From Oxalobacteraceae bacterium UBA6704 (GTDB taxonomy: Bacteria; Pseudomonadota; Gammaproteobacteria; Burkholderiales; Burkholderiaceae_D): DNA of 25,231 nt. The translations under genes were made by a program, and so were the position numbers. The notes beneath the pieces were generated by a model that worked only from the letters and a program-made list of their open reading frames with translations, searched no databases and was not told the origin of the DNA. The stretch lies in contig DKJA01000198.1 of assembly GCA_002454505.1 (NCBI GenBank), positions 1 to 25,231 on the forward strand, written 5' to 3'. Shown one piece after another: positions 8,769 to 15,452 of this stretch (the stretch's first letter is position 1; every line of letters begins with the position of its first letter).

Positions 8769-9617
8769 TCAGGTGCGCCAGCTGCGCGGGTCGAAGGGCG
8801 GCTGGTTCAATAATGCCGGGCGGACGATGGCCCAGGCGGCCAGCATCCGCTCGCGGGCGGCCTCGCTGTCGTGGCCCAGCCAGCGCACGGCCAGCACGTG
8901 CTTCATCTGTGTCACGCCAAACTGGCTTTCGGTTCCCAGTTCGCGCAGCTGTGCCACGACCGCGGCCGGCAGCACATTGCCGACGGCCAGCAGCGTGGCG
9001 CAAACCGTGTGCTCGGCCAGGCCCAGCGGGCTGGCCAACGTGGCGGGTGTCAGCACGCCCTGCTCCCACCACAGCAGCCTGCCGCCGCGGCGCACCGACG
9101 TCCGCTGGTGCACCTGGCCGCTGCCGAAGGTTTCGCCGGCGGCGCGCCGGCCCAGGCAGAGGATTTCGCAACCGAGGTAGGACGCGTCGGCCGCCAGCGC
9201 CACGTGGTGGGCCAGTTCGACATGCACGTCGTTGAAAAAGATGGTTTCCTGCGGCAGCCATTCGACGGCGGCGCCGGCATCGGCGCGCAGCGTCACGCGC
9301 TGGCGCGAAATGCGGCCGTTGGCGCGGTACCATTTGCCGGCGCCGGGCGTGGTCAGGAAGGCGTGTGCACCGGCATGGACGTGGGCGTCGATTTCAAGCT
9401 GGTCGCCGCCCACCACGCCGCCGGGCGGATGCACCACGATGGCGTGGCAGATGGCGGGGCTTTCCGGGTACAGCGGCTTCTGCACGCGCAGCGGGCCGGT
9501 ATGTTCGCGGCGCACCAGGCGCGTGGTACCCGCGTCGTCACGGAATCCCAGCGTGAGGCGGGCCTGCCACGCGTGGTGGCCGATCTCGGTTGGCGGACGT
9601 TCGGTACAGTCGGGCAT
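8769..9617 (-). CDS. ureD: urease accessory protein UreD/UreH
   Basis: 282 aa, first gene of the operon. UreD binds the apo-urease first and recruits UreF and UreG; a channel through it carries nickel. Diagnostic stretches are HPPGGVVGGDQL (about 62-73), TTPGAGKWYR (about 88-97), WLPQETIFF (about 119-127) and the C-terminal ALLNQPPFDPRSWRT-like end. Its ATG at 9617 lies about 22 nt after the expected start of transcription from the sigma-54 promoter at 9650-9665. The ribosome site is weak. Confidence 0.95.
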   Translation of the reverse strand: MPDCTERPPTEIGHHAWQARLTLGFRDDAGTTRLVRREHTGPLRVQKPLYPESPAICHAIVVHPPGGVVGGDQLEIDAHVHAGAHAFLTTPGAGKWYRANGRISRQRVTLRADAGAAVEWLPQETIFFNDVHVELAHHVALAADASYLGCEILCLGRRAAGETFGSGQVHQRTSVRRGGRLLWWEQGVLTPATLASPLGLAEHTVCATLLAVGNVLPAAVVAQLRELGTESQFGVTQMKHVLAVRWLGHDSEAARERMLAAWAIVRPALLNQPPFDPRSWRT

Positions 9618-9649
9618 GGGGTGCGGAAAAACAAGGACCCCATCCGGTA

Positions 9650-9665
9650 CGCAAGTTGTGTGCCA
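9650..9665 (-). promoter_or_regulatory. sigma-54 (RpoN) promoter of the urease operon
   Basis: The minus strand reads TGGCACACAACTTGCG, with GG and GC exactly 10 nt apart and a near-perfect sigma-54 consensus. Transcription would start near 9639, just ahead of ureD at 9617. Sigma-54 control fits nitrogen-regulated ureases; activity is inferred. Confidence 0.82.
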
Positions 9666-9694
9666 CGCTTTTTCAGGCGTGTCACAGTGATAAT

Positions 9695-9711
9695 TGCACC
9701 ATTGCGTTGCA
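9695..9711. promoter_or_regulatory. NtrC-type binding site
   Basis: TGCACCATTGCGTTGCA agrees with the enteric NtrC consensus TGCACCA-N3-TGGTGCA at 12 of the 14 specified positions. Its centre is about 64 bp upstream of the predicted urease transcription start, rather close for a sigma-54 enhancer but within what is seen. NtrC itself is not encoded here. Confidence 0.6.
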
Positions 9712-9713
9712 GA

Positions 9714-9730
9714 TGCACCGCAACAGTGCG
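9714..9730. promoter_or_regulatory. second, weaker NtrC-like site
   Basis: TGCACCGCAACAGTGCG matches 10 of 14 specified NtrC positions and lies 19 bp (centre to centre) beyond the stronger site. Paired sites allow cooperative binding. By itself this match would not be convincing. Confidence 0.4.
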
Positions 9731-9746
9731 AATCAGCGTTGAATTG

Positions 9747-9980
9747 TCACTCGTCCAGGCGCAGCAGCTCGCTCTCGTCCATCGTGTAGCTCACATTGCG
9801 CAAGCCGTTCACCTTCAGCAGCTCGCGCACGGTGAGCCCGGACGGATCGGCGCTCTGGCGGTTTTCGCGGTGCTCGTGGCGGAGGATTTCAGCGACGATT
9901 TCCACGTCGCGCAGGCGGTAGGCGGAGTTGACGGCCAGCGGCTGGTCGGCGTCGTTGTACCAGATCTGGTAATTCGGCAT
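9747..9980 (-). CDS. small protein of unknown function (77 aa)
   Basis: 77 aa starting at ATG 9980, with AAGGA about 8 nt upstream. Composition is balanced, with many charged residues and three Tyr (Tyr4, Tyr8, Tyr21), and has no signal peptide, membrane segment or Cys. I do not recognise a family. The N-terminus (MPNYQIWYND) suggests a beta-strand, followed by predicted helices. It is on the same strand as, and directly upstream of, the urease promoter, and 61 bp after the DUF885 gene, so it may be read from the SulP/DUF885 transcript. No overlap with a better frame was seen. Confidence 0.7.
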   Translation of the reverse strand: MPNYQIWYNDADQPLAVNSAYRLRDVEIVAEILRHEHRENRQSADPSGLTVRELLKVNGLRNVSYTMDESELLRLDE

Positions 9981-10041
9981 GGCGGGGATCCTTCCTCAAC
10001 ATTATCGAATGGCCATGATACGCCCCGCCCGCCGAATCTGC

Positions 10042-11793
10042 TCACTCCCGATACGGCCCCTTGCCGCCCTCCCGGATGAACCGGTCGATCCTGGCCTTCA
10101 GCACAGGCAGCGGCACCGAGCCCAGTTCCAGCACCGTGTCGTGGAAGGCGCGGATGTCGAACTTCTCGCCCAGCGCTTTTTCCGCACCGGCGCGCGCTTC
10201 CATGATCGCCATCTGGCCCAGGTAGTAGGACAGCGCCTGGCCGGGCCAGGAGATATAGCGGTCCACTTCCGTCTCCACTTCGTGGGCGGACAGCGCCGTG
10301 TTCTCCATCAGGTAGCGCTGCGCCTGTTCGCGCGTCCAGCCCTTGCTGTGGATGCCCGTATCGACAACCAGGCGCGACGCGCGCCAGGCCTGGTAGCTGA
10401 GCATGCCGAACGCCTCGTACGGCGTTTCATAGATGCCCATCTCGGTGCCAAGGCGTTCCGTGTACAGCGCCCAGCCCTCGCCATAAGCCGAGATGTATGC
10501 GTTGCGGAAGGCGGGCCGGCCCTTCTGCTCCAGCGCGATCGGCATCTGGAAGGCGTGGCCCGGCGCCGATTCGTGCAGCGTCAGCGCCGGCAGGCTGTAC
10601 AGCGAACGCGATGGCAGGTTGTAGGTGTTCACCAGGTACACGCCAGGCCCGCCGCGGCCGGACGTGTAGAACGGCGCCTGCTCCGGCGGCACGGGAATGA
10701 TGGCGAAGCGGCTGCGCGGCAGGTGGCCGAAGTACTGGTCCGCCTTCGCATCGAATTTTTTTGCGATCCATGCCGCGCGCATCAGCAGCTCTTCCGGCGT
10801 CTTCGCGTAGAACTGCGGATCCGTGCGCAGGAACTGCAGGAAGGCCGGCAGGTCGCCCTGGAACTTCACCTGGGCCATCACCTGCGCCATCTCGGCGCGG
10901 ATCTTGGCCATCTCGCGCAGGCCGATCTCGTGGATCTGGTCGGCCGTCAGGTTCATCGTGGTGAATTCGACGATCTTCGACTGGTAGTAGGCTTTCCCGT
11001 CCGGCAGGCTTTCTGCCGCCAGCGTCTCGTTCGACTTCGGCACGTACTCTTCGCGCATGAACCTCAGCAGCTCGGCGTGGGCCGGGATCACCTTCTCGCG
11101 GATCGCCAGCAGTGCCGCCGCGCGCAGGCGCGCCTGGTCGGCGGCCGGGATCGTGGCCGGCATTTCCTTGAACGGTTTATAGAAGGCGACATCCTCCGGC
11201 TTCGCTTCGGCCACCGACACGAGGCCCGCATCGCGGCCCGTCAGCGTGACCTTCGGCGGCGTGAAGCCACGCGCCAGGCCGGCCCGCATGTTCACTGTCT
11301 GATCCTGAAAATAGCGCGGCACGTCGTTCAGCTGCGCCACGTAGTTCGTGTAATCCTGGACGGTGCGGAACGGCTTGCGCGATTCGTACGTCATGTTCGA
11401 CCAGAATGCGGAATCGGCATTGAGCGGCTTCTCGAATTCGCGGAAGCGCTGGCTGGCCACCAGTGCCGCCAACTGCGCGCGGTAGACGGCGAAGTTGATG
11501 CGCTCGCCGTCGCTCAGCTTGTCCTGCTTCACGGTATCGAGCTGGGTGAGTACCTTTTCCCAGTAGCGCTGGCGCGTCAGCTGGGTGGCCGCATCGATCT
11601 GCGGCAGCGAGGCGCGGATGCCGTTGGTGTCGTCCTCTTCGTCTTCCTGGCGCTGCTGCAGCCGCCACTTCCACTCGGTTTCGTAGATGGCGCGGAACTG
11701 TTCGTCGGCCGTGGCGGCCTTCGTTACAGCATGGGCGGGAACGCCTGCGGCGAACATCAGGGCGGCTACGGCTGCCGCGCTCATCTCTTTCAT
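10042..11793 (-). CDS. exported DUF885 family protein, predicted metallopeptidase
   Basis: 583 aa from ATG 11793, which overlaps the SulP stop by 4 bp (ATGA) and has AAGGA upstream; the frame stays open beyond but is antisense to SulP there. Residues 1-22 are a signal peptide (cut after AHA), so it is periplasmic or a lipid-free exported protein. The family's thermolysin-like zinc motif is intact: HESAPGH (407-413), followed by EGWALYTE (439-446), which supplies the third ligand. DUF885 proteins are poorly characterised and are usually called putative peptidases. The stretch around 45-55 is rich in Gln and Asp/Glu. Coupling with an anion transporter is unusual and unexplained. Confidence 0.88.
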   Translation of the reverse strand: MKEMSAAAVAALMFAAGVPAHAVTKAATADEQFRAIYETEWKWRLQQRQEDEEDDTNGIRASLPQIDAATQLTRQRYWEKVLTQLDTVKQDKLSDGERINFAVYRAQLAALVASQRFREFEKPLNADSAFWSNMTYESRKPFRTVQDYTNYVAQLNDVPRYFQDQTVNMRAGLARGFTPPKVTLTGRDAGLVSVAEAKPEDVAFYKPFKEMPATIPAADQARLRAAALLAIREKVIPAHAELLRFMREEYVPKSNETLAAESLPDGKAYYQSKIVEFTTMNLTADQIHEIGLREMAKIRAEMAQVMAQVKFQGDLPAFLQFLRTDPQFYAKTPEELLMRAAWIAKKFDAKADQYFGHLPRSRFAIIPVPPEQAPFYTSGRGGPGVYLVNTYNLPSRSLYSLPALTLHESAPGHAFQMPIALEQKGRPAFRNAYISAYGEGWALYTERLGTEMGIYETPYEAFGMLSYQAWRASRLVVDTGIHSKGWTREQAQRYLMENTALSAHEVETEVDRYISWPGQALSYYLGQMAIMEARAGAEKALGEKFDIRAFHDTVLELGSVPLPVLKARIDRFIREGGKGPYRE

Positions 11794-13439
11794 TGTGATT
11801 CCTTGTCTGGGGTGGGATGATTCAGGTAATCGCTGGCCATCGCGGTGCTGAGGAACAGCTTGCCGTTGAGGGTGTCGAGCAGGCTGCTGGCGCGCAGCCG
11901 GTCCATCACGGGGCCTTTCACTTCGGCCAGGTGCAGCCTGATGCCGCGCGCTTTCAGGCTCGCATTCAGTTCGGTGAGCGCGAACAGCGCCGACGTGTCG
12001 ATCGAGCTGACGGCGGTCATCGTCAGCACCAGGTGGCGCGCGCCGGGGTGGCCGCGCAGCTCGTCCTCGATGCGTTCGGCCACCGCTTCCACATTGCCGA
12101 AAAAGAGATTGGCGTCGATGCGCAGGATCAGCACCGCGTCGCTGGTGGTGGCCGTGTAGCGGTCCACGTTGCGGAAATGCTCGGTGCCGGCAATCCGTCC
12201 CAGCACGGCGATGTGCGGCCGGCTGGCGCGCCAGATCAGCGTGCCCATCGACAGCACGACGCCGACGATGACGCCCGCCTCCACGCCCAGCACGAGCACG
12301 CCGATGCAGGTGACGATCCATGCCAGCGCATCGCCGCGGTCGTAGCGCCAGGCCGTCTTCAGCGTATCGAGTTCCAGCATGCCGAGCACCGCGACGATGA
12401 TCGTGGCGGCCAGCGTCGGCAGCGGCAGCAGCGCCAGCCAGTCCGTCGGCAGCACCAGCGCGCAGGCCAGCAGCACCGCGGAGATGACGCTGGCCAGCGG
12501 CGTCTGCGCCCCGGCCGCGAAGTTGACGGCGGAGCGCGACAGGCTGCCCGTTACGGGAAACCCGCCGGACACCATGCTGGCCACGTTGGCCGCACCCAGG
12601 CCGACCAGCTCGCGGTTCGACACGAGCTTCTCGCCGCGCTTCTGCGCCAGCGTCTGCGCGGCGGACATGCTGATCAGGAAGATGACGAAGCCGATCAGCA
12701 ATCCCGGTTTCAATAATGCATACCAGTGCGCCGACGACGTGGCGAGATTGAGCTGCGGCAGGCCGGTGGGTACCGGGCCCGTCAGCGCGATGCCATGGGC
12801 GCCCAGCGTCGCGACGGCCGCCAGTGCCGCCAGCACGACAAACATCGGCGCCAGCTTGGCGGCGACGTCCGCCGCACTTTTCTTCATGCCAAGGCGCTGC
12901 AGGCCCGCCGCCAGATAGCCACGGGCGAGGATCAGCAGCAACAGCGATGCGCCGCCGAGGACGGCGCTGGGGATGTGCGTGTGCAGCGGATCGCCGCCCA
13001 GCAGCGGGCGCAGCTGGCCCCAGGCGATGACCAGCGACGAGCCGACGGTGAAGCCGCTCATCACGGGCCGCGAAAAGAAGTTGGCGAGGAAGCCAAGGCG
13101 CAGCAGGCCGCACAGCAGCAGCACGACACCGGCCACCAGCGCCAGTTGCGCCGCCAGCACGGCATGCAGGCCGCTGCCCGCCGCGGCCAGCGGCGCGATG
13201 GCGGCGCCCGTCATCAGCGAAACGATCGCCATCGGGCCGACCGACTGCGTCATGCTGCTGCCGAACACGGCATACAGCAGCGGCGGCAGGATGCTGGCGT
13301 ACAGCCCCGCCACCGGCGGCAATCCGGCCACGAGCGCGTACGCCATCCCCTGCGGAATCATCATCATCGCCACGACGACGCCCGCCCCGATATCCCCCGG
13401 CAGCGCCCCGCGCCGGTACTGCCTCAGCCACTGCAACAT
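11790..13439 (-). CDS. SulP/SLC26 family anion transporter with STAS domain
   Basis: 549 aa. Residues about 1-400 are hydrophobic, with the SulP opening (LPGDIGAGVVVAMMMIPQGMAYA, about 13-35, quoted in part: IPQGMAY) and the GGFPVTGSLSRSAVNFAAG segment of the transport core. A STAS domain (about 430-535) contains SSIDTSALFAL, where family members carry the conserved DxS/T loop. Relatives carry sulfate, bicarbonate, nitrate or dicarboxylates, and the substrate cannot be read from this sequence. Its stop overlaps the DUF885 start by 4 bp. Upstream lie two palindromic repeats, not a recognisable promoter. A bicarbonate role beside urease is possible but speculative. Confidence 0.93.
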   Translation of the reverse strand: MLQWLRQYRRGALPGDIGAGVVVAMMMIPQGMAYALVAGLPPVAGLYASILPPLLYAVFGSSMTQSVGPMAIVSLMTGAAIAPLAAAGSGLHAVLAAQLALVAGVVLLLCGLLRLGFLANFFSRPVMSGFTVGSSLVIAWGQLRPLLGGDPLHTHIPSAVLGGASLLLLILARGYLAAGLQRLGMKKSAADVAAKLAPMFVVLAALAAVATLGAHGIALTGPVPTGLPQLNLATSSAHWYALLKPGLLIGFVIFLISMSAAQTLAQKRGEKLVSNRELVGLGAANVASMVSGGFPVTGSLSRSAVNFAAGAQTPLASVISAVLLACALVLPTDWLALLPLPTLAATIIVAVLGMLELDTLKTAWRYDRGDALAWIVTCIGVLVLGVEAGVIVGVVLSMGTLIWRASRPHIAVLGRIAGTEHFRNVDRYTATTSDAVLILRIDANLFFGNVEAVAERIEDELRGHPGARHLVLTMTAVSSIDTSALFALTELNASLKARGIRLHLAEVKGPVMDRLRASSLLDTLNGKLFLSTAMASDYLNHPTPDKESQ

Positions 13440-13491
13440 GCCGTCAATCCGCCACGCCGATCAAAGGCGCAAGACTACCACGGCCGAGTAC

Positions 13492-13526
13492 GTGTCCACC
13501 ATGGTGTCAGACACCGACATGGACAC
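13492..13526. repeat. palindromic repeat unit (short form, copy 1)
   Basis: Bounded by GTGTCCA and TGGACAC, with an inner dyad GGTGTC-A-GACACC. It lies in the promoter-side leader of the SulP gene. The outer arms are the same as in the units at 13554, 19158, 19221 and 19274. Confidence 0.75.
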
Positions 13527-13553
13527 GGTCTCAACTATATTACTGGCGCGCTC

Positions 13554-13658
13554 GTGTCCAAAAAGAGGGTTGGAAGGCGTGATGGCTTGCATGCCATCAC
13601 TGCTTCGCCGGCGCGGAGCAAGCTCCGCGAAACCCCGGCTGCGCCCCCGGTTGGACAC
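13554..13658. repeat. palindromic repeat unit (long form, copy 1)
   Basis: 105 bp bounded by GTGTCCAA and TTGGACAC. Inside are two perfect hairpins: GTGATGGC/GCCATCAC with loop TTGCAT (13579-13600), and CGCGGAGC/GCTCCGCG with loop AA (13612-13629). It is nearly identical to 19274-19380 apart from a few substitutions and a 2-bp indel. It ends 11 bp before the TetR stop codon. Confidence 0.88.
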
Positions 13659-13669
13659 CGCCTCGACAG

Positions 13670-14245
13670 TTACTGCGGCTGCAGCTCAAGCGCGGCGGTA
13701 ACGACTTTCAATATCTCTTCCGACAGCGCGCCATCCTCCACCGCCCGCGCCATCACGAGCCCGCCGATCATCGTCGCGTAAGCGGTCATTGCGCGGTGAC
13801 GGCGTTCCTCGTCGCTGCCACCGTGCAGGGCCGCGGCAAGCACATCGATCTGCTTGCGGATGCCCGTCGTCATTGCCTCGCGGACGGCCGGCGTGGCGCG
13901 GTGCGCGTCCGCACCGAGGGTGGCGACGGCGCATCCCTGGCCCGGATTGTCGCGGTGCTGGGTGGACAGATAGCGCTGCGCCACCGCGCTCAGCGGCGTG
14001 TCGGGCGACGCGTCGATCAGCGCCTGCCAGCGGCCCGCCGAGCCCTCGACGGCCTTCGCGCTGGCTTCGGCCTGCAGCGCTTCCTTCGAGTCGAAATGGC
14101 CGTAGAAGCCGCCATGCGTCAGGCCGGCGGCCTTCATCAGGTCCGCCACGCCGATGCCGTCGAAGCCTCGTTCGCGGAACAGCTTGGCTGCCGTCTCCAC
14201 GACGCGCGCCCGGTTCAGCGCCGCCTGCTCTCTCGTCACTTTCAT
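13670..14245 (-). CDS. TetR/AcrR family transcriptional repressor
   Basis: 191 aa from ATG 14245, with GGGAGGG about 9 nt upstream. A longer start at 14290 would run through the promoter region and is unlikely. The N-terminal helix-turn-helix spans about 10-55 (AAKLFRERGFDGIGVADL ... GLTHGGFYGHF). The C-terminal ligand domain is all helical with a QGCAVATLGAD segment typical of the group related to regulators of reactive electrophiles or aldehydes. It is divergent from the aldo/keto reductase across 92 AT-rich bp, so repression of that gene and itself is likely, with a small carbonyl compound as possible inducer (inference). Confidence 0.92.
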   Translation of the reverse strand: MKVTREQAALNRARVVETAAKLFRERGFDGIGVADLMKAAGLTHGGFYGHFDSKEALQAEASAKAVEGSAGRWQALIDASPDTPLSAVAQRYLSTQHRDNPGQGCAVATLGADAHRATPAVREAMTTGIRKQIDVLAAALHGGSDEERRHRAMTAYATMIGGLVMARAVEDGALSEEILKVVTAALELQPQ

Positions 14246-14267
14246 CGCCAGCCCTCCCAAAAGATGG

Positions 14268-14295
14268 TTGACACTATACATGATAAGCATAATAT
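14268..14295 (+). promoter_or_regulatory. sigma-70 promoter for the aldo/keto reductase
   Basis: TTGACA (14268-14273), a 16-bp spacer and TAATAT (14290-14295) on the plus strand. The stretch is strikingly AT-rich for this window. AAGGAG follows at 14325-14330 before ATG 14338. Confidence 0.55.
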
Positions 14296-14320
14296 ATTAG
14301 ACATTGATGATAAACGTAAT
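14281..14320. promoter_or_regulatory. candidate TetR operator region
   Basis: Two near-identical 13-mers, TGATAAGCATAAT (14281-14293) and TGATAAACGTAAT (14308-14320), are 27 bp apart. A perfect palindrome TAATATATTA (14290-14299) lies over the -10 element. Binding of the divergent TetR protein here would block both genes; which of these elements is the operator cannot be decided from one genome. Confidence 0.45.
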
Positions 14321-14337
14321 TTAAAAGGAGCTGGATC

Positions 14338-15390
14338 ATGCACTACAAGAGCTTTGGCCGCCGCAGCGGCCTGCGGGTTGCCGAACTGGCGCTGGGCACC
14401 GGCAATTTCGGCACCGGCTGGGGCTACGGCTCGGAGCGCGACGAAGCGAAAGCCGTCTTCGACCGCTACCTCGATGCCGGCGGCAATTTCATCGACACGG
14501 CGGACGGCTACCAGATGGGGCAATCGGAACAGCTGACAGGCGAATTCATCGCGTCGGAACGGGATCGGATCGTGCTCGCCACCAAGTACACGCTGGGCGG
14601 CGCGGGCGGTCTGGCCGGCACGGGCAACAGCCGCAAGGCGATGGTGCAGTCGGTCGAAGCGAGCCTGCGCCGGCTGAACACGGACCGCATCGACCTGTAC
14701 TGGGCCCATTTCGCCGATGCCCATACGCCCATCGAGGAAGTGCTGCGTGCGTTCGACGACCTGGTCCGCGCCGGCAAGATCCTGTATGCCGGGCTGTCGA
14801 ACTTCCCGGCATGGCGCATCGCCCGCGCGGACGCGATCGCCGAACTGCGCGGCTGGTCACCGCTGGTCGGCGTACAGCTGGAATACAGCCTGGCCGAGCG
14901 CACCGCCGACCGCGAACTGCTGCCGATGATCGAGGCGCTGGGCCTGGGTGGCGCGCTGTGGTCGCCATTGGGCGGCGGGCTGCTGACGGGCAAGTACCGC
15001 AACAACGAGCAGGGCCGGCTGCAGGGCTTTGGCGGCGTGCTCGTGCACACCGAGGACTCCGCGCGTGCCACCAGCACGGTGGATGCCGTGCTGGCCATCG
15101 CCAGGGAGGTGGATGCGCCGCCGGCGCAGGTCGCGATCGCCTGGCTGCTGCACAAGGACGCCGCTTCGTCGACGACGCTGGTGCCCATCCTCGGCCCGCG
15201 CACGCTGGCGCAGCTGGACGGCACGCTCGGCGCGCTCGATGTGAAGCTGACGGCGGAACAGGTGGCCCGGCTCGACGCGGCCAGCGCCGTGCCGCTTGGC
15301 GCACCTTACGAAGCGATCGCCAAGTCGGCGGCGGGCATCGCGGGCGGTAAGCCGGACCTGCTGCAGGCGCGCAAGGTGCCGGTGGCGTAG
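14338..15390 (+). CDS. aldo/keto reductase
   Basis: 350 aa with AAGGAG before ATG 14338. NAD(P)H-dependent reduction of carbonyl compounds is the family reaction. The catalytic tetrad is complete: Asp53 and Tyr58 (FIDTADGY), Lys83 (LATKY) and His124 (YWAHFAD). The cofactor-binding C-terminal blocks (WSPLGGGLLTGKY; VPILGPRTLAQL) are present. It resembles the YajO/AKR11-12-like group. It is under likely control of the divergent TetR gene. The substrate is unknown. The gene ends at a strong hairpin before the convergent GGDEF gene. Confidence 0.94.
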   Translation: MHYKSFGRRSGLRVAELALGTGNFGTGWGYGSERDEAKAVFDRYLDAGGNFIDTADGYQMGQSEQLTGEFIASERDRIVLATKYTLGGAGGLAGTGNSRKAMVQSVEASLRRLNTDRIDLYWAHFADAHTPIEEVLRAFDDLVRAGKILYAGLSNFPAWRIARADAIAELRGWSPLVGVQLEYSLAERTADRELLPMIEALGLGGALWSPLGGGLLTGKYRNNEQGRLQGFGGVLVHTEDSARATSTVDAVLAIAREVDAPPAQVAIAWLLHKDAASSTTLVPILGPRTLAQLDGTLGALDVKLTAEQVARLDAASAVPLGAPYEAIAKSAAGIAGGKPDLLQARKVPVA

Positions 15391-15413
15391 ATCGACGCCG
15401 CAAGAAAGTTTCT

Positions 15414-15442
15414 CGAAAAATGGGGTCTGTCCCCATTTTTCG
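15414..15442. terminator. bidirectional hairpin with TCTGT loop
   Basis: A perfect 12-bp stem, CGAAAAATGGGG/CCCCATTTTTCG, closes a TCTGT loop between the convergent aldo/keto reductase and GGDEF genes. The A and T runs inside the stem give a U-tract in both directions, so it can end both transcripts. Confidence 0.7.
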
Positions 15443-15452
15443 GGCAACTGTT

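Noticed and set aside
11794..13431. Very long minus-strand frame fusing DUF885 with an N-terminal Ala/Arg-rich domain
   Set aside because: It runs antisense-like through the SulP gene in another register; the signal peptide and ribosome site place the real start at 11793.
13461..13701. Short open frames reading MACMPSLLRRRGASSAKP and similar
   Set aside because: They are translations of the long palindromic repeat; the same peptide appears at the second copy near 19.3 kb, so it is a repeat artefact and not a gene.
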